From Deltaproteobacteria bacterium (lineage in GTDB: Bacteria; Desulfobacterota; Binatia; HRBIN30; JACQVA1), in NCBI GenBank assembly GCA_016178705.1, contig JACOST010000029.1, positions 1 to 60,530 of the forward strand: DNA of 60,530 nucleotides. Reading direction: 5' to 3'. The notes beneath the pieces are model-generated. The model saw only the letters and a list, made by a program, of their open reading frames with translations, was not told the DNA's origin and did no database searches. A program made the translations under genes and the position numbers. Each line of letters begins with the position of its first letter. Positions within the stretch are counted from its first letter, which is position 1. Below, in pieces: positions 27,622-35,513 of this stretch.

Positions 27622-27878
27622 GGTTTGCGCCGAAGCAGGACGCGGTCGCGACGGGTCGTACGCTGCCAGCCGACCGGGTTCGAGATGGAGGTGATTCCTC
27701 CTCTATGTGCGAGCGTGGCGAGCGCATCGGCCATGCGCCGTCCTTGTTGTTTCGTTGAGGGCGCCGCGTTTTTCCGCAAGACCGTTATGCGGACGGGGAG
27801 TCGCTGAGGTCGATCCGGTGGCGTATCGATCCACTCCACTCGATCCCCGGACAAGACAGCCTTGTAGCTTCGCGGCAT
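27618..27878 (-). CDS. Antitoxin partner of the PIN toxin
   Basis: An 86-residue basic protein: a beta-rich N-terminus (YKAVLSGDRVEWID), a flexible charged middle and a C-terminal segment ending GGITSISNPVGWQRTTRRDR. This P-V-x-W-Q-R-x-x-R-x-D-R ending is typical of a small antitoxin group encoded directly before PIN toxins and likely wraps the toxin active site. First gene of the three-gene operon. The 123-base gap to lnt presumably holds its promoter; no inverted repeat stands out there. Confidence 0.8.
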   Translation of the reverse strand: MPRSYKAVLSGDRVEWIDTPPDRPQRLPVRITVLRKNAAPSTKQQGRRMADALATLAHRGGITSISNPVGWQRTTRRDRVLLRRKP

Positions 27879-28001
27879 TGCTCCTGCGCTTTCCTCGTTA
27901 TGGAGTCTACGCTCGCCACTCCGTGCCGGTCAAACTCTGTCCCACGAAACTGCCGGTGCGAGCTGAAGGCCGGTTGAAGGAAATCACGGAGCGCTGAAGC
28001 C

Positions 28002-29465
28002 TTAAGTCCAACGCGCCGCCGCGTGCCGAAAAAGCACGCCGGCCGACAAGGCAACGCACAGCAGCGCGAACACATCACCGTGGCGAGAATAAAATGATTC
28101 GCCTGATCCGATCGGGACGGCGACCGTTTGGGCCACAGGTGTTCGGACCGGGAGACGAGCGATCTCGCGTCCGGCGGGATCGATGACGCCACTGATTCCG
28201 CTGTTGGTGACGCGTACCAGGCTGACGCGATTCTCGATCGCGCGGAAGCGCGCGAGTTGAAAATGCTGCTCCGGCCCCGCCCCGGCTTCGAACCACGAGT
28301 CATTCGAGAGATTGATCAGCACTCGCGCACCGCGTTGCACTTCATCGCGCGCCAACTCGGGATAGATCGCCTCGTAGCAGATCAGGACACCGAACTGAGT
28401 GCCGGCGAGCGGGAAGATCGTCGGCGGACCGCCAGCCAGAAACGGACCGTCGGCTGGCCGTAGCGGAAATTGCTCGACGAACGGCAGCAGCTTGCGCTTG
28501 TCGTACACACTGCCCACACCGTCGGCGGTGAGTAGGTACGCCGAGTTGTACACCGCGGCGACGCCCGGTCGATCACCTGCGCGTGGCGCGCCCGTCAGCA
28601 GCGCGGTGTCGTCGCGACGCAGCAGCGCGGTGATACCACCGAGGAGTTCCGGGTTCTCCGCGGGAAAGAACCCGATTGCGTTCTCCGGCCACACGATCAG
28701 CGCTGGCCGTGACGAGTCGGGTCGCTCAGACAGCGCGAGATAGCGATCGAGGTGCGCCGCAAATCGCTCCGGCCGGCCGCGCTCGTCGTTGGGCAGATTT
28801 CCCTGCACCAACACCATCGGCACGGTAGCCTCGGCGCTGCCAAGATTTGCAAGGCGCCACTCCCCGTACGCCCAGGTCAGCGCGATCGTCACGGCCGCGA
28901 GCACAACCGGCACGCGCGAGCGACCCACCTCGGCCACCGCCGTCGCCGACAACGCCAGCACGAACGACAGACCGAAGACACCGGTGAGATCGCACAACTG
29001 AGCCAGCGCGTCGTTGCGTTGCGCGTGACCGAGCAGCGCCCATGGGTTGCCCGTCAACAGATGCGCGCGCGCGTACTCACTGGCGACGAACAGCGCGGGA
29101 ATCAAGACGCCGCGTAGCCGCCAGCCGCTGACGAGGGATGCCAGCACACCGAACACGCCGAAGTAGAGCGCGACGAATACTTGCGTCACCCCAACCGTGA
29201 ACACCGCGGCGCCGAGGAATCCAAGCTGAAAGTAGACGTAGGCCGCGTGAAAGATCCACCAGCCGGTGACGCCGAGCACACCGATCGTGCCGGTGAACCA
29301 TCCGAGCGCGAACGCCGCCCGCGCCCGAGTCGCATCGACGGCGAGGATCAAAGGTGTGAGCGCGATCCAGGTGACGGCCGATACCTCGAACGGCGGGTAG
29401 ATCACTGTGAGCAACACCCCGCTCACGGCAGCCAAGGTCCACCGTTGCCAAGTAGGTCGCGCCAT
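28002..29465 (-). CDS. lnt: Apolipoprotein N-acyltransferase
   Basis: A 487-residue inner-membrane enzyme that adds the third acyl chain to lipoproteins. Six or so N-terminal membrane helices (from GVLLTVIYPPFEVSAVTWIA) precede a nitrilase-like periplasmic domain with the full triad: Glu in LIVWPENAIGFF (near 260), Lys in VYDKRKLLPFVE (near 322) and Cys in GVLICYEAIYPEL (near 362). A C-terminal helix follows. Presence of lnt indicates a diderm cell making triacylated lipoproteins, in line with the lipoproteins in this window. Divergent from the histidine kinase gene. Confidence 0.95.
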   Translation of the reverse strand: MARPTWQRWTLAAVSGVLLTVIYPPFEVSAVTWIALTPLILAVDATRARAAFALGWFTGTIGVLGVTGWWIFHAAYVYFQLGFLGAAVFTVGVTQVFVALYFGVFGVLASLVSGWRLRGVLIPALFVASEYARAHLLTGNPWALLGHAQRNDALAQLCDLTGVFGLSFVLALSATAVAEVGRSRVPVVLAAVTIALTWAYGEWRLANLGSAEATVPMVLVQGNLPNDERGRPERFAAHLDRYLALSERPDSSRPALIVWPENAIGFFPAENPELLGGITALLRRDDTALLTGAPRAGDRPGVAAVYNSAYLLTADGVGSVYDKRKLLPFVEQFPLRPADGPFLAGGPPTIFPLAGTQFGVLICYEAIYPELARDEVQRGARVLINLSNDSWFEAGAGPEQHFQLARFRAIENRVSLVRVTNSGISGVIDPAGREIARLPVRTPVAQTVAVPIGSGESFYSRHGDVFALLCVALSAGVLFRHAAARWT

Positions 29466-29581
29466 TGACGCGCACCCTTAGCACGCCCGGCGCGTCGCGC
29501 GCAGTCGTTGCGTCGCCAACCCTCGTCTGCCAAACGACAGCTCACCATGGTGCGGCCCGGAACTTGCCTCTCTGATCGGCG

Positions 29582-32032
29582 ATGATGTCATCAGCGATGA
29601 CGCGACCAGAGCGAAGGAGTTGGCCACAAGTTGGCTGGCGGTATTGGGTCGCCGCCGCCGGCGCCGCCGCCATCGTGTTGGTCTGCGCCCTCAACTCCTT
29701 GCGCTGGATCGATCGGCCATTCCCGGGCTTCTTTTTGTGGGAGAACCTCTTCGTCCCCGCCGTCGGCGATCCAAACTGGACCGGCTACCGAGCCGGGATT
29801 CCGTTCCAATCGCGATTGCTCGCGATGAACGGTCGGCCGGTGACCTCGGCCGCGGAAGTGTACCGCGCGACGGCGACCCTGCCGGTCGGCAGCGCGGTCG
29901 AGTATGCGTTCGCGTCAACCGCCGCGGCGCCGCCCGTCACGCTGACGATTCCGACCATGCGCTTCATGGTGGCCGAGTATCTGTGGACGCTCGGCAACTA
30001 TCTCGCCGTCGGCGCGCTGCTCACGCTGTTGGGATTCACCGTCTACCTCCTGCGTCCGAGCGCACCGGCGGCGCGCGCCATGTGGAGCGGCGGCACGGTG
30101 TGGGGTCTCTACCTGGTAACCTCGACGGACATCTTCGGTCCGGGATGGTTTCGTCCGCTCTTCCTGCTGCTGCAAGCCATCGGTCCGGTGACGCTGGTAC
30201 ACGTCGCCCTCACCTTCCCAGTCGAGCGTCAGATTCTCCGCCGCTATCCCTGGCTGCTGCCGGCCCTGTACGCGACGGCCCTCGTGTTGGGGCTCACCAA
30301 CATCCTGCTCTTCGCACGGTCGGTGACGATAGTGCTGCTCATCGATCGGCTGGTTCCTGTGACCGGATTGCTGCTGCTCGGTCTCCTCGCGCAAGCCTTT
30401 TGGCACCCACCATCAGCAGCCGCGCGCCAGCGGTTGAAGATCGCCGCTCTCGGCGCTGGCGCCGCGTTTCTCGTACCGATCGCCGGCTTCTCGCTCTTCT
30501 ATTTCGGCGGCATCAACTTCCCGCTCAACTTCGTCACCATGCCGATGGCGCTGTTTCCGGTGGCGATCGGCTACGCCATCGTTAAACACGATCTGTTCGA
30601 AGTCGACGCGATCATCCGCCGCACGGTGGCGTGGGCGATCCTGACGGCACTGATCGCAACGGTCTATCTCGCTGGCGCCGGGCTGCTCGACCTGGTGTTC
30701 GCCGGACGCGGCGCGCGCGGCGTCCAACTCCTGTTGCTGCTGGCGCTGGTGTCGGTTTTCAACCCGCTGCGCAATCGCGTGCAGGCGGCAGTCGACTTTC
30801 TGTTCGCGCGCGACCGCTACGACTACCGCCGCACCGTGACTCGAGCGAGTCAGGCGCTCGTGTCGCTGCTCGATGTCGAAGCCATCGTGGCGCGCATTCT
30901 GCGGACGATTACCGACACGATCCACGTCGACTTCGGCGCGGTGTGGCTGCGCCTCGATGGCTCCGGCTACAACTTGCAGGCCGTCGCCGGCGCACTGGCT
31001 ACGACGATGCTGCCGCAGCGGCTCGACCACCGCAGCCCGCTGGTGACACAGTTGGAAGACGAGCCACAGCGCGTGCTCACCGACGAGTCAGGCGAAGGTG
31101 ACGTCGCCATCGCGTCAGAGCTCGGCCGTCTGCACACGACGTTGGTGGTACCGATGGCGTTCGAGCAGCGATTGGCTGGATTCGTGGCGCTGGGCCACAA
31201 AGAGTCTGGGGCCTTCTATTCCCGCGAAGATTTGGAATTGGTCCGCACGCTCGCCAATCAGGGCGCAGTCGCACTACAGAACGCGCGCTCGTACCGCGCG
31301 CTGGCGCAAGCGAACGCCGACTTGGTCGCCGCGCAGGCGCGGCTCATCCAAGCGGAACGCTTCGCCGCCATCGGCGAAGTGTCGGCCGCGGTCGCGCACG
31401 GCATCCGCAATCCGCTCGCCGGCATCAAGGCCGCCGCGCAGTTCGCCAACATGGAGCTGCCGGCCGATCACCCGCTGCGCGAGAACATCGCCGACGTGAT
31501 CGGCGAGGCGGACAAGCTGGAGGCGCGCATCAAAGCCCTGCTCGACTTCGCAAAACCGTTCGAGCCGCGTCACGCGCCGTGTCGAATCCAGGATATCGTT
31601 GCGGCCGCGCTCGCCTCACTGCGCAGCCAGATTGGCACCAGCGGCATCACGGTCGTCGATCACATCGACGCCGCGCTGCCCGACGCTCAACTCGATCCGG
31701 CGCAGATCGAGGAAATGATGCTCGTGCTCCTCTCCAACGCCATCGAAGCGATGCCGGCCGGCGGCACACTCACCGTCATCGCCGCCCTGACAGCCGACGA
31801 CCAGCACCTCCGCATCGAGGTGGCCGACACCGGTCGCGGCATTTCCCCCGAACAGATGCCGCGCTTGTTCAAGTTGTTCGCGACCACCAAGCCGGCCGGC
31901 ACGGGCATCGGCTTGGCGGTGGCGAAAAAGATCGTCGAGCGCCACGGCGGCAGCATCAGCGCGGACAGCACTGCGGGACAGGGTTGCCGCTTCATCGTCG
32001 AGCTGCCGCTCATGCCGGAAGGAACGACCTGA
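29582..32032 (+). CDS. Membrane sensor histidine kinase (PDZ-like, 7TM-type, GAF, HisKA, HATPase)
   Basis: An 816-residue sensor. A first membrane helix near residues 18-38, a PDZ-like periplasmic segment about 55-125 (GIPFQSRLLAMNGRPVTSAA), roughly seven more helices to about 360, a GAF domain about 420-575, HisKA with H606 in AAVAHGIRNPLAG, and HATPase with LLSNAIEAMPAGG, DTGRGISPEQMP and GTGIGLAVAKKIV. It probably senses an envelope signal and phosphorylates a separate regulator; none is adjacent, and the sigma-54 regulator at 24822 is a possible partner. The start has three nearby ATG choices; I use the first. Confidence 0.9.
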   Translation: MMSSAMTRPERRSWPQVGWRYWVAAAGAAAIVLVCALNSLRWIDRPFPGFFLWENLFVPAVGDPNWTGYRAGIPFQSRLLAMNGRPVTSAAEVYRATATLPVGSAVEYAFASTAAAPPVTLTIPTMRFMVAEYLWTLGNYLAVGALLTLLGFTVYLLRPSAPAARAMWSGGTVWGLYLVTSTDIFGPGWFRPLFLLLQAIGPVTLVHVALTFPVERQILRRYPWLLPALYATALVLGLTNILLFARSVTIVLLIDRLVPVTGLLLLGLLAQAFWHPPSAAARQRLKIAALGAGAAFLVPIAGFSLFYFGGINFPLNFVTMPMALFPVAIGYAIVKHDLFEVDAIIRRTVAWAILTALIATVYLAGAGLLDLVFAGRGARGVQLLLLLALVSVFNPLRNRVQAAVDFLFARDRYDYRRTVTRASQALVSLLDVEAIVARILRTITDTIHVDFGAVWLRLDGSGYNLQAVAGALATTMLPQRLDHRSPLVTQLEDEPQRVLTDESGEGDVAIASELGRLHTTLVVPMAFEQRLAGFVALGHKESGAFYSREDLELVRTLANQGAVALQNARSYRALAQANADLVAAQARLIQAERFAAIGEVSAAVAHGIRNPLAGIKAAAQFANMELPADHPLRENIADVIGEADKLEARIKALLDFAKPFEPRHAPCRIQDIVAAALASLRSQIGTSGITVVDHIDAALPDAQLDPAQIEEMMLVLLSNAIEAMPAGGTLTVIAALTADDQHLRIEVADTGRGISPEQMPRLFKLFATTKPAGTGIGLAVAKKIVERHGGSISADSTAGQGCRFIVELPLMPEGTT

Positions 32033-32034
32033 AC

Positions 32035-34227
32035 TCAGTTCGTGCGAATGAAGAAGTCGCCGCGCCTATTGTCTTCAGCCGTGTTGTCGCCGAGCGGCCC
32101 TTGCACACCCGGCGTGGCAGAGAAGTCGTCGTCAGTGCTACGGCGCAGAAACAAGCCGTAGCCTTTGTTCAGGTCCAGCGCGTTGCCGGACACCAGGTTG
32201 CCGTTGGTCGAATCCATGTTCATACCATCGCCGTCATTGCCGGCCGACAGGTTGTTCGTCAGCCGGTTGTTCTGCGGCGATCCACCCGAGCGATCCGAAG
32301 CCGTGCCACCTGCGCCTCCAATCTCACCACCGCCGATCTGGATGCCGGGACCAAAATTGTCGACGCTCTGATTGTCGATGAGTATGCTGTCAGTCGTCGT
32401 CGTCATCGTCAGACCGCCGGTGGCGTTTCCGGCGACGCGATTGCGCTCGATCTGCGCGTTCTGCGCGTTCGACACCACGACGCCGCCACCACCGTTGTCT
32501 AACGCAGCGCTGTCAGTGCACGAGGCTGCGGTGGCGCCATCGAACGCGAAGCCGTCAGCGCCGTTTTCCACCGCAGCGCTCTGCCACACCCGGACGGCGC
32601 TGCTGGCAACGCTGACGCCCGTGGTCTGATTGCGCCAGGCGCGGCTCTCCAGCAGTTGAGTCGAGGGGCCGGTCAACGCAAACCCACTCGCGCCGCCGAT
32701 GGCCGTGAACCCGCGAATCACCACGTCGGGCGCCGTCACCGAGAGCACGGCGGACGTGCCATCGCCTTGCACGAAGGTCGTCGACGCATCGTCACCGCGC
32801 AGCTCGACCGTACGGTTGACGAGCACGTTTTCGCGATAGATCCCGGCGCGGATGGCGATCACCAATCGCCCGTCTTGGTTCCGGTCGGTGACATTGGCGA
32901 TTGCCGCCTGAATCGTCGGCGCGTCGCTGCTCGGAACGACCGCGTCGGCGAGCGCGCGCGTGGTGCCGGCGCTGACCCGGTAGCGCAAGCTGGCGACAAC
33001 CACGCCGTTGTGCTCGGCGCTGAGCACGCCCTCCGCCCCGTCGGAGCTGCCCGCTGCGACCCGAGCGATGACGCGCATGCCCGACGACGAGCGAAGCGTG
33101 ACACTCGCACCGCCATGTCGCGGCCGCAGAACCTGCAGTGGTGCGGTCGCGTGCAATGAGACGGTGAATCCGGGCGGCGGATCGGTCGGGTTTCCCCAGC
33201 GATCGACTGGAATCAGATGGCAGCGCAGATACGTCGCTGGTCCGCTGGTACCCAGCAGTGCCGGTCGGCGCGCCTCCAGGTATTCGCGAAAGGCGACACG
33301 CACGGCGGGCTGCGCGTTCGCGAGCGCAACATCGATCGTCGGTGAGCTGCCGTCGAGCCGCAAGGCGAAGGGCCGCACGGCATCCGCGTGGGGTAACGAC
33401 GCGAAACGAATCACTTGCTGCAACGTCGAGTTCGGTAGCGCCGGTACCGGACGGTCACGGATCAATTTGCTGAGGTCGCGCTCGGGATAGAATGGCAGCG
33501 CCGTGCTGATAGCGGGACCGCTGGGGATGTTGCCGCCAAAGAAGCCGGCGTCGAACGGCCCGGTGAGCGCCAGCGCGGTCAACGCGACCTTCAAGCCGCC
33601 GCGGCTCGCCGGCCCGCCGCTGCGAATCGCCACACTGCCGCGCGCCACGCCGCCGCTGAACACGGCCACGGCTCGCCCAATCGGCTCCAACTCGCCTACT
33701 TCGCGCGAATTGTCACTCGCACCGGAGGCATCCGCATTGGTCGGACCGATGAACCCGTCACCATCGAAGTCGGCAAAGACCGCAACGATGACGGGAATGC
33801 CGTCCATGTCGCTCGTGGCGAGCAGGTGCCCAAACGGTGCGCTGGAACTGATTGCACCATCGGACAGGAACACGGTGAACGGAATCTCGACGCCACCGCT
33901 GCCGCTTGCGCCCGCGACCCCAACCGGCCACGCGCTGCGCGGGCTTGCCGCCGCCGGCGGTGGAATCACGTCAGCCGCCGCAACCGAGCCGCTGCGGATC
34001 ACCATATCGGTATCACCGATGGTCGCGGTGTCGATCACGTCGTCGGGCGTACCCACGACGCCATCCGGGCCGGGTAACACGAGCGGAAAGCCCGGTAGTA
34101 TTTCATACGGCACGCCGCTCACCGGATCGACCGGATCGCCGGCGAACACCGCGCTCGCGGCGCGACCGAGTCGCGGCGTGGCGCACAGCGTCATCATCAC
34201 CGCGGCAACTCTCAGCGTGCGGTTCAT
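32035..34227 (-). CDS. Exported beta-helix protein (NosD-like repeats)
   Basis: A 730-residue exported protein. Signal peptide MNRTLRVAAVMMTLCATPRL, mature start near AASAVFAGDPVDP. The first ~400 residues form an unassigned beta-rich region with Gly/Asp-rich loops (DFDGDGFIGPTNADASG looks calcium-binding). From about 430 a right-handed parallel beta-helix follows: IQAAIANVTDRNQDGRLVIA, then NRVAGNATGGLTMT, QSVDNFGPGIQIGGGE, LVSGNALDLNKGYGLFL. Its start overlaps the stop of the preceding exported gene by 4 bases, so the two are coupled. The frame continues upstream of 34227, but only as antisense of other DNA. Function unknown; likely surface or secreted. Confidence 0.82.
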   Translation of the reverse strand: MNRTLRVAAVMMTLCATPRLGRAASAVFAGDPVDPVSGVPYEILPGFPLVLPGPDGVVGTPDDVIDTATIGDTDMVIRSGSVAAADVIPPPAAASPRSAWPVGVAGASGSGGVEIPFTVFLSDGAISSSAPFGHLLATSDMDGIPVIVAVFADFDGDGFIGPTNADASGASDNSREVGELEPIGRAVAVFSGGVARGSVAIRSGGPASRGGLKVALTALALTGPFDAGFFGGNIPSGPAISTALPFYPERDLSKLIRDRPVPALPNSTLQQVIRFASLPHADAVRPFALRLDGSSPTIDVALANAQPAVRVAFREYLEARRPALLGTSGPATYLRCHLIPVDRWGNPTDPPPGFTVSLHATAPLQVLRPRHGGASVTLRSSSGMRVIARVAAGSSDGAEGVLSAEHNGVVVASLRYRVSAGTTRALADAVVPSSDAPTIQAAIANVTDRNQDGRLVIAIRAGIYRENVLVNRTVELRGDDASTTFVQGDGTSAVLSVTAPDVVIRGFTAIGGASGFALTGPSTQLLESRAWRNQTTGVSVASSAVRVWQSAAVENGADGFAFDGATAASCTDSAALDNGGGGVVVSNAQNAQIERNRVAGNATGGLTMTTTTDSILIDNQSVDNFGPGIQIGGGEIGGAGGTASDRSGGSPQNNRLTNNLSAGNDGDGMNMDSTNGNLVSGNALDLNKGYGLFLRRSTDDDFSATPGVQGPLGDNTAEDNRRGDFFIRTN

Positions 34228-34652
34228 AGCGTGAAACGCAACCGGTTGCTGGCGAGCGGTTTCCCGTCGAAGGTAGCGACGATCTGCGCCGTGGCCTCGC
34301 CCGCCATGAACTGCGCCGGCAGCACCAGCGTGATCGCGCGCTCGCCAATGCTGATGACACCGGCATCGGGCGCCGGCTGGTTGAGGCCGGTGGGCGGATC
34401 GCCGGCGAGGTCGAAGCGGGCCGCTACTTCGCCTTGGGTCACGAGCACGTCGAGCGGCAGTGCGAGCTGCACCGTGTCGCCGAGACTGAAGTTGCCTTCG
34501 AGCGTGAGGGTGATCCGGCCGGCGGTCGAACGCACCGCGGTCGCTCGCATCAACGCGAGCCGCGGCTCGGTGGTACCGGCGCGCAACGGCACCGCCGCGG
34601 CCATCAGGATGGCGACCATGAGTGCCAGCGATTTGCACCTTTGCTGCATCAT
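34224..34652 (-). CDS. Small exported beta-sandwich-like protein
   Basis: A 142-residue protein with a signal peptide (MMQQRCKSLALMVAILMAAA, cut near LRAG) and an all-beta mature part with IPT/TIG- or Ig-like character (ITLTLEGNFSLGDTVQLALP; LASNRLRFTL). No named family. Translationally coupled (ATGA) to the large beta-helix protein downstream, so the two exported proteins probably act together. Start at ATGATG 34649/34652; the open frame upstream is not protein-like. Confidence 0.72.
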   Translation of the reverse strand: MMQQRCKSLALMVAILMAAAVPLRAGTTEPRLALMRATAVRSTAGRITLTLEGNFSLGDTVQLALPLDVLVTQGEVAARFDLAGDPPTGLNQPAPDAGVISIGERAITLVLPAQFMAGEATAQIVATFDGKPLASNRLRFTL

Positions 34653-34821
34653 CGTACGAGCGCTCTCATCCCCAGGATTCCGAAGCAAGAGCGAGTCCAA
34701 AGCGATCGCGGCGGGCGCATTCAAAGGTGAAGCGAGCGGAGGTTCGAGTAGGCCGCGTGAGATTCCCTGAGCTGCGACGCGCGCAGTGTAGCGACGGGTC
34801 CGGCAAACCGCAACGCCGCTG

Positions 34822-34869
34822 CGGCCTGTGCGGGTCTTGCCCCAGCGGCCGGTGCGGCTTCTGCCCCAG
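34822..34869. repeat. Imperfect tandem 24-bp repeat
   Basis: Two adjacent 24-base units (34822-34845 and 34846-34869; 20 of 24 identical) of CGGCC-GTGCGG...TGCCCCAG type. They lie in the 341-base divergent gap between the small exported protein and the calcium-binding protein. Apart from a Shine-Dalgarno AAGGAGG at 34980-34986, nothing else is seen in that gap. Confidence 0.6.
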
Positions 34870-34993
34870 CCCGGGCACTCGGAGTTGGTGGGCGCACCGA
34901 TCGACACGCACCGAGTCGGTTGGCAAGCGCCTTGCGTTGCCCATGGAGCAGCGCGCGATCACGCGACGCAAAAAAAACCGAAGGAGGTAGCGC

Positions 34994-35449
34994 ATGACGC
35001 AGTGGAGTACGAAAGCAATGGCAGCGGGGCTGTTGAGCATCGGAGTGCTCGCCGGAACCTTGGTGACGGTTCCCGCCGCTCAGGCAAAGTCGAAGGGTAA
35101 GGGCACGCCCAGCGCGAGTGTCGATACCGATCACGATGGGTTGCCCGACGCGCTGGAGAAGAAGCTGGGAACCAACCCGAACAAGGCCGACAGCGACGGC
35201 GACGGACTCAGTGACGGCACCGAAGTGATGCTGCTGCACACCGACCCGTTGGACATAGATACCGACAACGACGGCTTGTCGGACGGCGAAGAGATCGAGA
35301 TGCACTGCAACCCACTCGATCCGGACACTGACGACGACGGCATCGTCGACGGCGCCGACGACGATCCGCTCACCGACGACAACGGCGTCGATCAGTCAGC
35401 GGACCAGCACGGCGGACACGGCCGCGACGACGCTTCCGGTCATCACTAA
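34994..35449 (+). CDS. Exported thrombospondin type-3-like calcium-binding protein
   Basis: A 151-residue protein with a signal peptide (AAGLLSIGVLAGTLVTVPAA, cut after AQA) and tandem Asp-rich repeats: DTDHDGLPDALE, DSDGDGLSDGTE, DTDNDGLSDGEE, DTDDDGIVDGADDD. Each is a DxDxDGxxD calcium loop of the thrombospondin type-3 class. The tail is His/Asp/Gly-rich (DQHGGHGRDDASGHH), which could bind transition metals. The AAGGAGG just before ATG 34994 is the best ribosome site in this part. Probably a stiff calcium-loaded periplasmic or surface protein. Confidence 0.88.
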   Translation: MTQWSTKAMAAGLLSIGVLAGTLVTVPAAQAKSKGKGTPSASVDTDHDGLPDALEKKLGTNPNKADSDGDGLSDGTEVMLLHTDPLDIDTDNDGLSDGEEIEMHCNPLDPDTDDDGIVDGADDDPLTDDNGVDQSADQHGGHGRDDASGHH

Positions 35450-35458
35450 CCGAGCGGC

Positions 35459-35508
35459 GGTGGACGTCCACCCGCGAGCGGGACTGTCCGAACTTCGGGC
35501 GGTCCCGC
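35459..35508. terminator. Palindrome plus hairpin between convergent genes
   Basis: A perfect 14-base palindrome GGTGGACGTCCACC (35459-35472) is followed by a hairpin with arms GCGGGAC (35478-35484) and GTCCCGC (35502-35508). Both lie in the 64-base gap between the convergent calcium-binding and acyl-CoA synthetase genes. Position fits a two-way terminator; the T-tract is weak. Confidence 0.45.
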
Positions 35509-35513
35509 CCTTC

